Shown here: positions 40,567-48,517 of the stretch, one piece after another | How positions within the stretch are numbered: position 1 is the stretch's first letter | How the letters are laid out: the number at the start of each line of letters is the position of its first letter | Assembly: GCA_965232575.1 (NCBI GenBank) | Contig: CBDDPZ010000009.1 | Span: 434,001-498,000, forward strand | Length of the DNA stretch: 64,000 nt | Direction of reading: 5' to 3' | Source of the DNA: Bin5 sp965232575 | Lineage (GTDB): Bacteria > Chloroflexota > Anaerolineae > Caldilineales > Caldilineaceae | Program-made: the position numbers and the translations under genes | Notes under the pieces: generated by a model | Seen by the model: the letters and a program-made list of their open reading frames with translations, nothing else | Told to the model about the DNA's origin: nothing | Databases searched by the model: none

Positions 40567-42138
40567 ATGACAGACGCCACACTGGATGGCAAAGATATTG
40601 GCCCGGGCCAATACCGGGAAGGGTCTCAACAAGACCTGATTCTGGCCATAGATTTGGGAAGCTCCTCAGTTCGAGCTTCCGCATACCGCCTGGATGGCGC
40701 GCGGCTCGAAGAATCCACCGCGTTTCGCAATACCGAACAGGCAGTAGACGGCACCTTCGATCCGCATAGACTCACCGCTCTCACCGAGGAAGTAATCGAC
40801 GACTGCCTCGAACGTGTCCGCAATATGACGGACGCTACCCGCTTCATCGCTGTCGCCTGGACCAGCTTTGCCATGAGCTGGATTGGCGTCGACCCCACCG
40901 GCCGGCCGGTCACGCCCGTCTACACCTACGCCGACGCCCGCAGCGGGCCCTTTGCCGACAGCTTGCGGCAGGAGCTTATACAGCTGGGAACCCTCGAAGA
41001 CGCGTGGCAACGCACTGGAACGCCCATCCACACCGCCTACGCGCCAGCCCAGCTCCTCCGCCTCGCAGCCGAAGAACCAGACCTTGTGAAGCAGGTTGCC
41101 AGCTGGCAGACTCTTGCCGCCTGTCTACTTGCCCGCTGGCGCGGCCAACCGAACGCCCCCATCAGCAACAGCGAAGTCGGCTGGACCGGAATGCTCAATC
41201 GGCGTACTTTGAGTTGGGATGAGACATTTGTCAGACGAGTAGGTGTTGATTTTCAACATTTATTGTCTGTTTTTGACTATACGAAGAACGTTGTCGGATT
41301 GGCCGATCCTTGGGCCTCTAGGTGGCCTGAGCTCGCGTACATTCCCTTCTTCCTGGCAGTAGGTGACGGCGTCGGCGCCAACCTCGGCAGCGGCTGTTCA
41401 GACAACGCCCGCATCGCTCTTACGATTGGAACCACCGGCGCCATGAGAGTCGTCCTGCCGAACGATTCGCAGCGCCGCGAGCCCAATGCCGCCGAGGCAG
41501 GCGTGCAGCAGACGCCCGTCGGCCTCTGGAGCTATCCCATCGACAGCAATCGCTGGTTGGTTGGCGGGGCGCTGACCGACGGCGGCTCTCTCTTCTCTTG
41601 GCTACGCGAAATATTGGCTGTTCAGGACACAGTTGCCCTTCTTGCCGCCGCGGCCGATCTTCCCCCTGACTCACACGGGCTGACCATCCTCCCCTTCCTC
41701 CGCGGCGAACGAGCCCCGGGTTGGGCGACAGAGGCCGCCCTCACCATCAGCGGTATCTCACCCGCAACCACTACAGCTCACATCGTCCGCGCAGCTTTCG
41801 AAGCCGTCGCTTTGCGCTTCCGCCTCATCTACGATCGACTTCACCCCCTCTTGTCCCCAGCTGCTGAAATCGTCGCCAGCGGCGGCGCGCTCCAGGATAA
41901 CGGTCTCTGGCGGCAGATCCTCGCCGACGTCCTCCAGATTCCGGTGCACCTCGTCAATGTCGAGGAAGCAACCAGCCGCGGCGCCGCCATCCTTGCCTTG
42001 CAAGCGCTTGGCCTTCCGCAGCCGCCCGACCCTCCCACAGTTCATACCGCCTCACCCGACAAAAAAGCGGGCGCCGCTTACGCGCAGGCTTTGATACGCC
42101 AGCAAGAACTGTACGACCGAGTCATCGTCAACTCGTAG
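40567..42138 (+). CDS. FGGY family carbohydrate kinase
   Basis: A 523-residue sugar/polyol kinase. The phosphate-1 loop ILAIDLGSSSVRASAY is near the N-terminus. GTTGAMRVV in the middle and VASGGALQDNGLWRQILADVLQIPV near the C-terminus complete the ATPase core. The best resemblance is to gluconokinase-like members, but substrate assignment is uncertain. GGAAGGA lies ahead of ATG 40567; the frame upstream runs into mrpG and is not used. It is 22 bases after mrpG, probably on the same transcript, although no functional link to antiport is known. Confidence 0.9.
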   Translation: MTDATLDGKDIGPGQYREGSQQDLILAIDLGSSSVRASAYRLDGARLEESTAFRNTEQAVDGTFDPHRLTALTEEVIDDCLERVRNMTDATRFIAVAWTSFAMSWIGVDPTGRPVTPVYTYADARSGPFADSLRQELIQLGTLEDAWQRTGTPIHTAYAPAQLLRLAAEEPDLVKQVASWQTLAACLLARWRGQPNAPISNSEVGWTGMLNRRTLSWDETFVRRVGVDFQHLLSVFDYTKNVVGLADPWASRWPELAYIPFFLAVGDGVGANLGSGCSDNARIALTIGTTGAMRVVLPNDSQRREPNAAEAGVQQTPVGLWSYPIDSNRWLVGGALTDGGSLFSWLREILAVQDTVALLAAAADLPPDSHGLTILPFLRGERAPGWATEAALTISGISPATTTAHIVRAAFEAVALRFRLIYDRLHPLLSPAAEIVASGGALQDNGLWRQILADVLQIPVHLVNVEEATSRGAAILALQALGLPQPPDPPTVHTASPDKKAGAAYAQALIRQQELYDRVIVNS

Positions 42139-42181
42139 ACGCAGAAATCTGGATTGTGAGGTTGAAGGTCCGTCAGAGGAA

Positions 42182-42200
42182 GACCAGGTATTCACCGGTC
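42182..42200 (+). terminator. Weak hairpin between convergent genes
   Basis: GACC-A-GGT and ACC-G-GTC form a 7-bp stem with one mismatch around ATTC, followed by AAAAC on the plus strand. It is a possible but weak terminator after the FGGY kinase gene. Confidence 0.25.
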
Positions 42201-42266
42201 AAAACATCGCAGAAATCTTGATCTGACAAAGGAGCGCTTCCAGCGTAAAAACTCACTTTGCTTGCG

Positions 42267-43538
42267 TCAGTCCCCAGCCGCCCTGGTCGCGGCGCCCAAG
42301 TTGATTCCGGCAGAGCTTTTGCGCCAGACAAACAGTGCGGCCAGTGCCAGAACGACGTAAATAAGCGTCACAACCCCAAACACGCCTCGCATCCCTATCA
42401 GCGGGAAAACAGCCGCTCCCAACATCGGCGCCACCATGCGTCCCGCAGCGCTGACACTGTTGCTCAAACCGAAGGTTGCGCCGTGCGCGCCCTGAGGTGT
42501 TCGCAGATTGAGCAACGCACTCGTGGCCGGCATGATCGCGCCGGCACTGACTCCGATCAGGGCCTGCAGAAAGATCAGTTGCCAGGCATTGGAGACAAAG
42601 GTCTGCAAAAAATATACCAGTATGGCAAAAGCGGCACCTGACGTCAATACCTTTTCATGACCAATGCGGTCGCTGAGCCGCCCCAGGTAGACCGCGCTGA
42701 CAGACCCAATCGCCGCCTTGCCCCCAATACTCAGACCCGACAGAACGGCTGCCCCGTCGCTCGAAGAAAGCAGCTCGACAAAGAAGAAGGCCAGAAGCGG
42801 CATCGTCACCGAGCGGCCTAAGCTCTGCAAAAACGAGACCCAATACAGAGACCCCATGTCAGGCGCCCGCAGCAAATTGCGATAGCTTGCCCAGAATTTG
42901 ACTCGTTTCTGGGGTGGAGGTGGCGCAAAGTCCTCCCTCACCCAGAATATGACCGCAACCCCGGCCAGTGCAAGCGCTGCGCCCGTAAACCAGAAGCTGG
43001 CGCGGTAGCCAAATGCCTCGCTCACCAAGCCTCCGATCAGTGGACCTACCGCCGCCCCTACCCAGAGGCCGGTCTGAATTAATCCCAGAGACTCGCCGGA
43101 CTTTTCCTTGGGAACCGTTGCCGCCACCATCGCGCTGGTGGCAGAAACGATGCCGGTCAGCAACCCTTGAAAAGTGCGAATCAAAACCAATTGCTCCGCG
43201 CTCTGAGCGAAACCCATCAGCGCAACCATCACCGCGCCGCCCATCGTAGCCCGAATAAGCATCGGTTTGCGACCATACCGATCGGCCACCGAACCCCAAA
43301 TCGGGGACGACACCATCATCGTCACCGCCTGCGCCGAAAAAACCAGACCAGACCAGAACGCGACCGACCCCCTCGTGGCCACCCCCAATTCAGCCACATA
43401 GAGGGGCATAAAGGGATAGACCAGACTGAAGCCGGCTACCGAGAGAACCTGCACCACGAACAGCACATATAAGTTGCGCCGCCACTCTTCCATGTGCATT
43501 CCCGCCTGGCTGATCGGTTGGACCAGGGTCAGTTTCAA
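42267..43538 (-). CDS. MFS transporter, multidrug-efflux type
   Basis: A 423-residue protein with 12 predicted membrane spans. The MFS motif A GSVADRYGRKPMLI lies between spans 2 and 3, with a degenerate copy LGRLSDRIGHEKVL in the second half. The SATSAMVAATVPKEKSGESLGLIQTGLWVGAAVGPLIGG stretch resembles motif C of drug/H+ antiporters. The start may instead be at 43499 (MHMEEWRRN), where AGGCGGG lies ahead. The exported compound is unknown. Confidence 0.9.
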   Translation of the reverse strand: MKLTLVQPISQAGMHMEEWRRNLYVLFVVQVLSVAGFSLVYPFMPLYVAELGVATRGSVAFWSGLVFSAQAVTMMVSSPIWGSVADRYGRKPMLIRATMGGAVMVALMGFAQSAEQLVLIRTFQGLLTGIVSATSAMVAATVPKEKSGESLGLIQTGLWVGAAVGPLIGGLVSEAFGYRASFWFTGAALALAGVAVIFWVREDFAPPPPQKRVKFWASYRNLLRAPDMGSLYWVSFLQSLGRSVTMPLLAFFFVELLSSSDGAAVLSGLSIGGKAAIGSVSAVYLGRLSDRIGHEKVLTSGAAFAILVYFLQTFVSNAWQLIFLQALIGVSAGAIMPATSALLNLRTPQGAHGATFGLSNSVSAAGRMVAPMLGAAVFPLIGMRGVFGVVTLIYVVLALAALFVWRKSSAGINLGAATRAAGD

Positions 43539-43662
43539 CTAAATCGCTTTTGTAAACCGCTAAAGTGGGGATTCGATCAATGTTACCACAGACCTGGGGA
43601 TCGGACAAACCGCTCATTTGAATCCAGGCCGCGTCAAAGAAAGAAATGCAGCCTATCTTCTC

Positions 43663-44742
43663 TCAGAACATCTGTGGGAACAGGTAGGCAATCATGCCCA
43701 AAGTGATGTTGTATGCCGCATGCGCGATCACGCACGTAGACGTATTGAACCGATTCCGTACCAGACCCAGAATGATCCCAACGATAAAGACGGCAAGCGT
43801 AGAAAGGGTGATGCCATATTGGCTGTGCAGAAGCGCAAATAGAAGGCTGGTGACCAACAAACCAAATCGAGGCTGTAGTGCACCTCTAAAAAGCGTTTCT
43901 TCACCTATCCCGGCTGCAAGACCCAGCGTCAGAATTCCTGGTATCGACCCCAGCAGCGGACCGATGAGAACCTCTGTCAACCGTTGAACGTCCTCATCCA
44001 CGCCCCACCCCGCCGCCGCCGCAACGATTTCCAGCGCAAGAATTACAGCGACTGAAAGCAGACCGGTTCCGATGCCGATAGCGACTTCAGTTGGGCGCGG
44101 CGCTATCAGCCCAAGTCGTTCCAGCGCCTGAAGCCACCTTCGACGAGTCAACCATCCGACACCAACAACGGCCCAAAAGGCGAATGTAATCTGCTGCACC
44201 CACAACGAAATCAAAAGAGAGCCGCCGTCAGTCTCTGAAGCCTCGGATAGGTCCGCCAGCGTTTCCAACCCGACAGCGAGCGTGACCGCCAGATTCATCA
44301 CCACCAACATTACGAATGATACTGCGACCGCGTGAACACTGCTCAGAGAATCGATTCGAATCAGACCAGCCAGCAGTCTGCGAACCGGAGGCAGCAGAAA
44401 AAATGGCGCGGCGGCCGCCGGCAACCAGATGCCCATTCCCAACACGTCCAATCTTTCAAGTACAGGCAGAATCCCTTCAACCTGTTCGCTTCCCCCGCCG
44501 GCCGCGATGTCAAGAACATTTTGCCTGAGTTCGGCGCTTGTTCTGATACCGATCGCGACGGCGTGTAGAACCGCGCCGGCCGCCCCCATAGTTCCGAATA
44601 TGAACAAATGAAGCCCATAGGTTAGCCCGGCAATCGTCTTCCCGGAACCTCCACCCAGCCTCTGCTTGTCTGCCAGGTTCGCCAAAAGGACTATCAGGAA
44701 CAAGGGCACAAATAGAAGGACAGTCAGTACACTCTCAAACAT
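43663..44742 (-). CDS. CPBP family intramembrane metalloprotease (Abi/CAAX type)
   Basis: A 359-residue membrane protein. The catalytic motifs are in the C-terminal domain: EETLFRGALQPRFG (Glu-Glu-x3-Arg), FALLHSQYG (the conserved His) and HAAYN (His-x3-Asn). The N-terminal 200 residues add several membrane spans not found in the core family. These proteases act within the membrane on unknown substrates in most bacteria. The gene diverges from ppk, with an inverted repeat just upstream of its start. Confidence 0.9.
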   Translation of the reverse strand: MFESVLTVLLFVPLFLIVLLANLADKQRLGGGSGKTIAGLTYGLHLFIFGTMGAAGAVLHAVAIGIRTSAELRQNVLDIAAGGGSEQVEGILPVLERLDVLGMGIWLPAAAAPFFLLPPVRRLLAGLIRIDSLSSVHAVAVSFVMLVVMNLAVTLAVGLETLADLSEASETDGGSLLISLWVQQITFAFWAVVGVGWLTRRRWLQALERLGLIAPRPTEVAIGIGTGLLSVAVILALEIVAAAAGWGVDEDVQRLTEVLIGPLLGSIPGILTLGLAAGIGEETLFRGALQPRFGLLVTSLLFALLHSQYGITLSTLAVFIVGIILGLVRNRFNTSTCVIAHAAYNITLGMIAYLFPQMF

Positions 44743-44766
44743 ATTGAAATTCGCTCCATCCTATGA

Positions 44767-44799
44767 GGTAGGCTTCACAATGCATATCGCAAGCCTACC
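44767..44799. repeat. 9-bp inverted repeat upstream of the CPBP gene
   Basis: GGTAGGCTT (44767-44775) and AAGCCTACC (44791-44799) are exact inverted copies with 15 bases between. Position suggests an operator for the protease gene or a leader hairpin. Confidence 0.45.
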
Positions 44800-44963
44800 A
44801 TATCCCTCGATATATCAGTACAACAGTGAACGTTCGGTCCTTTTCATCAGTTCGCCACTTTTCCTACGGGCGCATTCCACTTGCATGCCCTTCTCAAAGC
44901 CAGTTCCCAATCGGCTTGTAGCTCATGGGCACGCCAACCCGAACTGTGCGCTCTCCAGCGCGT

Positions 44964-44992
44964 TTTACAATTGCATCCTTTTTCCCTAAAAT
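44964..44992 (+). promoter_or_regulatory. Sigma70-like promoter for ppk
   Basis: TTTACA (44964-44969), a 17-base spacer and TAAAAT (44987-44992). The predicted start near 45000 gives a leader of about 57 bases before ATG 45057, including a GGAG ribosome site. Confidence 0.65.
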
Positions 44993-45056
44993 ATGTGCAT
45001 TCTCAACTTTCCGAATAGCACGTGGCGCCCTGAAATGGAAGTCGGAGAAAGTCCCG

Positions 45057-47426
45057 ATGAACAGTTACACCTATCGACTAGACGAAGAGGCCGATAGCCC
45101 TCCTCCTGTCGAACAGTTGACTACCGACGCCACAAATGACACCGATGCTGTGGCGCAAATCGATTGGCAGGCGAAACCTTCTCCTGAAACCACCATGCCG
45201 CCTGTCTCCGCCTACCCGCCCTCTCCCACTCCCTTGCCCAATCTCTCAATCGATGAACTGGCCGATTCGCCGGCTGTCTACAACCGGGAACTGAGCTGGC
45301 TCGACTTCAACTGGCGTGTCCTCTATGAAGCGCTCGACAGTCGCAACCCGCTTCTTGAGCGGCTTAAGTTTATCGCCATCACCAGCAGCAATCTGGACGA
45401 ATTCTTCCGCAAACGAGTCGGTGGGTTGAAGCGTCAGCAGGCTGCCGGTGTCGCCAACCTGACTCTCCATGGCTGGACCCCCGATTTTCAGATGCGCCTG
45501 ATCGCTCGCCACGTGCGCGCCATGGTCCAATACCAGACCCATGCACTCCTGTATGAGATCCTCCCTGGGCTGCGCGAGGAGGGAATGCGAGTCGTAACTT
45601 ACGACGAACTGCCGGACGACCAGCAACAGGAGCTGGCCGCTTTCTTCCGCAAGGAAATCTACCCTATCCTTACGCCGCTGGCCGTAGATCCTGGTCACCC
45701 CTTTCCCTTCATCAGCAACCTCAGCCTCAGCCTTGCCGTGGAAATGCGTGACCCGGTCAATGGCGAAGTCCGTTTTGCACGGGTCAAAGTGCCTTCCAAC
45801 CGGGCCCGCTGGGTAACCGTCAACGACTCGCTCGATTTCGCGCCGCTCGAACAGGTAATCACGCATAATCTGGAGCTGCTGTTCCCCGGAATGGAGCTGA
45901 TCGCTGCCTACCCCTTCCGCGTGACCCGCAACGCCGACATCGCCCGCAGTGAAGAGGAAGCCGACGATCTACTCGAAATGATCAGTGAGGAACTGCGCGA
46001 GCGCCGCTTCGCCCCAATCGTGCGCTTGGAAGTGGCCGAATCAATGCCGGAAGACATTCGCGCCATCTTGATGCAGGAGATGGCGCTGCATCACACCGAT
46101 GTCTACCACCATGAAGGACCATTGGGCGTCGCCGACCTTCTACCGCTTGCCGATGTCAACTTGCCCCACCTCAAGAACCAACCCTGGACCCCTCAGACCC
46201 ATCCGGCCTTTTCCGGCGTCAGCAGCCAGACCCGGCCCGCCGATATCTTTTCCATCATCAGAAAAGGCGATGTCCTTGTCCATCACCCTTACCACAGTTT
46301 CGCGACGAGCACCCAGACCTTCATCGAAACTGCAGCCCGCGATCCGCAAGTACTCGCCATCAAACAGACTCTTTACAGGACAAGCGCCGATTCTCCGGTC
46401 GGGCGCGCCCTGATACAAGCTGCCGAACGCGGCAAACAGGTGGCGGTCCTCGTAGAGCTCAAGGCTCGTTTCGATGAAGAACGCAACATAGAATGGGCCC
46501 GAACACTGGAAGATGCTGGCGTCCACGTGGCCTACGGTCTCGTCGGGCTCAAGACTCACACCAAGACGACTCTGGTCGTGCGGGAGGAAGAAGAAGGAAT
46601 ACAGGTCTACGCTCATATCGGCACCGGAAACTATAACCCCAAGACCGCCGGACTCTATACCGACCTGGGCCTGCTTACCGCCCGTCCCGAAGTCGGAGCA
46701 GACCTGATGGATCTTTTCAACTTCCTCACGGGATACAGCCGTCAGCGCCACTTCCGCCGCCTCCTCGTCGCGCCTGTCAACATGCAGGACAGATTCGTAG
46801 AATTGATCGATACCGAGGCAGCCAACGCGCTAGCCGGTCGGCCCTCCGGCATCGTCGCCAAGATGAACGGACTCGATGACGCTGTCGTTGTCCGAGCCCT
46901 CTACCGCGCCAGTCAGGCAGGTGTTCCTATCCGCCTCATCGTCCGCGGCAACTGCCGTGTTCAACCAGGTATCGTAGGAATCAGCGAGAACATCGAAGTG
47001 ATCAGCGTGATCGGCCGCTTCCTGGAGCACCACCGCATATACTCCTTCGTCAACGATGGTAAACCCCTATATTTCATCGGCAGCGCCGACTGGATGTCGC
47101 GAAATCTTACCGCCCGCGTCGAAGCCATCGTTCCCGTCGAAGAACCCACCCTGCAGGAGCAGCTGCAGCGCATTCTCGACTGTTGTCTGGAAGACCGCCG
47201 TCAATCCTGGAATCTGCTGGGGGATGGCCTTTACCACAGGCGCGATGAACCAGTGCCATCGAACGGCAGTGCCGCAAGTCAACCGGAAGGGGAGGTCCCT
47301 GCAGCGCTCGACTCACTCGAAACCGCCGCGACCCGCCTCCAGAACGGCATCGACATCGCTGCCCGCATTTACGGCACACAGCAAGCTTTGATGGACTGGA
47401 CGCAGCACAGCTTGGGACACATTTAA
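45057..47426 (+). CDS. ppk: Polyphosphate kinase 1
   Basis: A 789-residue enzyme that reversibly makes polyphosphate from ATP. After a 60-residue Pro/Asp-rich leader comes the PPK N-domain (YNRELSWLDFNWRVL) and the head domain. The two catalytic-domain His regions follow: YAHIGTGNYNPKTA, with the autophosphorylated His at about residue 520, and FLEHHRIYSFVN, with the second His near 658. The frame is open upstream of ATG 45057, but GGAG and the promoter support this start. The length is slightly above the ~690 of E. coli because of both termini. Confidence 0.95.
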   Translation: MNSYTYRLDEEADSPPPVEQLTTDATNDTDAVAQIDWQAKPSPETTMPPVSAYPPSPTPLPNLSIDELADSPAVYNRELSWLDFNWRVLYEALDSRNPLLERLKFIAITSSNLDEFFRKRVGGLKRQQAAGVANLTLHGWTPDFQMRLIARHVRAMVQYQTHALLYEILPGLREEGMRVVTYDELPDDQQQELAAFFRKEIYPILTPLAVDPGHPFPFISNLSLSLAVEMRDPVNGEVRFARVKVPSNRARWVTVNDSLDFAPLEQVITHNLELLFPGMELIAAYPFRVTRNADIARSEEEADDLLEMISEELRERRFAPIVRLEVAESMPEDIRAILMQEMALHHTDVYHHEGPLGVADLLPLADVNLPHLKNQPWTPQTHPAFSGVSSQTRPADIFSIIRKGDVLVHHPYHSFATSTQTFIETAARDPQVLAIKQTLYRTSADSPVGRALIQAAERGKQVAVLVELKARFDEERNIEWARTLEDAGVHVAYGLVGLKTHTKTTLVVREEEEGIQVYAHIGTGNYNPKTAGLYTDLGLLTARPEVGADLMDLFNFLTGYSRQRHFRRLLVAPVNMQDRFVELIDTEAANALAGRPSGIVAKMNGLDDAVVVRALYRASQAGVPIRLIVRGNCRVQPGIVGISENIEVISVIGRFLEHHRIYSFVNDGKPLYFIGSADWMSRNLTARVEAIVPVEEPTLQEQLQRILDCCLEDRRQSWNLLGDGLYHRRDEPVPSNGSAASQPEGEVPAALDSLETAATRLQNGIDIAARIYGTQQALMDWTQHSLGHI

Positions 47427-47498
47427 GCGGGCCCGCAGCTTCCCTCCCCCGTAACCAGCGTTCGACCCTTCTCCGACACTAGCCCCAAACCACCAGAC

Positions 47499-47527
47499 TT
47501 GACAAAAGCAGGTTTCGCAGATACAAT
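47499..47527 (+). promoter_or_regulatory. Near-consensus promoter of the DtxR-type regulator gene, leaderless
   Basis: TTGACA (47499-47504, perfect -35), a 17-base spacer and TACAAT (47522-47527). The -10 ends 6 bases before ATG 47534, so transcription should begin at or next to the start codon. No ribosome site is present. Confidence 0.8.
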
Positions 47528-47542
47528 TTAGTCATGACTAAA
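47527..47542. promoter_or_regulatory. Perfect 16-bp palindrome over the start codon, probable autoregulatory operator
   Basis: TTTAGTCATGACTAAA is an exact palindrome that begins at the last base of the -10 and covers the start codon of the DtxR/MntR-type gene. Its TTTAG...CTAAA ends resemble the arms of known DtxR/IdeR/MntR sites, although the length is shorter. Binding there would block transcription initiation. Confidence 0.65.
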
Positions 47543-48229
47543 AACTATTCCTCCGAGATTAGCAGCCCACTATCTTCCAATCACGAAGACTACCTGAAGG
47601 CCATCTATATCCTGGAAACGCGCGGGGAACAGGTCACAAATTCGGTTCTTTCCGAGTACATCGGCTTCACACCGGCTTCTGCCACCAACATGGTGAAGAA
47701 GCTTGCCCAGATGGACCTGGTCATTTACCGTCCCCATCAGGCTGTGGCGCTGACGTCAACCGGCCGGCGCGTGGCCCTTGAGATTCTGCGCCATCACCGC
47801 TTGCTTGAACTCTTCCTGCACAAAACATTGGACATTCCATGGGATAGCGTGCACGATGAGGCCGAGCGCCTCGAGCACGTGATCAGCGAGGCGCTGGAAG
47901 ACGCGATCGCCGCATCTCTGGGGTACCCCAAAGTGGATCCCCACGGCGACCCCATTCCTTCCAAGAATGGCGAGGTCAGCCACACGCCAGGTCACCCTCT
48001 TTCGCAGTCCGAAGCCGGCCGCGCTTATCGTCTCGTGCGCGTCTTAAGCCAGGAGAAGGAACGGCTCGCCTATCTGGGAGAGCTGGGACTGCAACTGAAC
48101 GTGGAAGTTTTCCTCCGCGAACTAGCTCCATTTGACGGTCCTGTGCTGGTAGAAGTAGCCGGTGAAGAACACGCTCTGGCAGCTGACATGGCCGCCCTTC
48201 TGCAAGTTGTGCCCGCGTCAGCCGAGTAA
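47534..48229 (+). CDS. DtxR/MntR-family metal-dependent transcriptional regulator
   Basis: A 231-residue repressor. The winged helix is at the N-terminus (HEDYLKAIYILETRGEQVTNSVLSEYIGFTPASATNMVKKL), followed by the dimerisation/metal domain (RHHRLLELFLHKTLDIPWDSVHDEAERLEHVIS; GYPKVDPHGDPIP) and a C-terminal SH3-like FeoA-type domain. Family members bind Fe(II) or Mn(II) and repress metal uptake genes. It has its own leaderless promoter and a palindrome over the ATG, so it probably represses itself. Whether it also controls the exporter genes downstream is unknown. Confidence 0.92.
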   Translation: MTKNYSSEISSPLSSNHEDYLKAIYILETRGEQVTNSVLSEYIGFTPASATNMVKKLAQMDLVIYRPHQAVALTSTGRRVALEILRHHRLLELFLHKTLDIPWDSVHDEAERLEHVISEALEDAIAASLGYPKVDPHGDPIPSKNGEVSHTPGHPLSQSEAGRAYRLVRVLSQEKERLAYLGELGLQLNVEVFLRELAPFDGPVLVEVAGEEHALAADMAALLQVVPASAE

Positions 48230-48315
48230 GCTTTCTGTCAGGATCCTGGCATAGTGTCGTCAGGCGGCATGCTTCACGCTATGAGAAGATTGTGGCTGAA
48301 CCGAGCCTTTTATCT

Positions 48316-48405
48316 GAACTGTGATTTCCGGGATTCAGGGGATGAACTGTGATTAACTGCAACGGCGGTTGCCCTTTAATCCCAACAATCCCCCAAAATC
48401 ACAGT
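48316..48405. repeat. Short direct and inverted repeats upstream of the exporter operon
   Basis: GAACTGTGATT occurs at 48316-48326 and 48344-48354 (28-base period), and its inverse AATCACAGT at 48397-48405. Between them are GGGATT/AATCCC-like stretches. The pattern resembles degenerate intergenic repeat families rather than a gene. Confidence 0.45.
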
Positions 48406-48517
48406 CAGCTATTCCGCATGACCTGACAAGAGTGAAGAGCTTTACAGCCGACTGCCCTTTCTTACCGCCGACATTTTGCGGTCGGCAAGTAGACAAACGC
48501 CCGTACATTGACTTCTT

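Larger units (their letters stand above)
44743..45056. other. Divergent promoter region between the CPBP protease gene and ppk
   Basis: 314 bases. The ppk promoter is at 44964-44992 and a 9-bp inverted repeat at 44767-44799 lies 25-57 bases upstream of the protease start. No gene was recognised. Confidence 0.6.
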
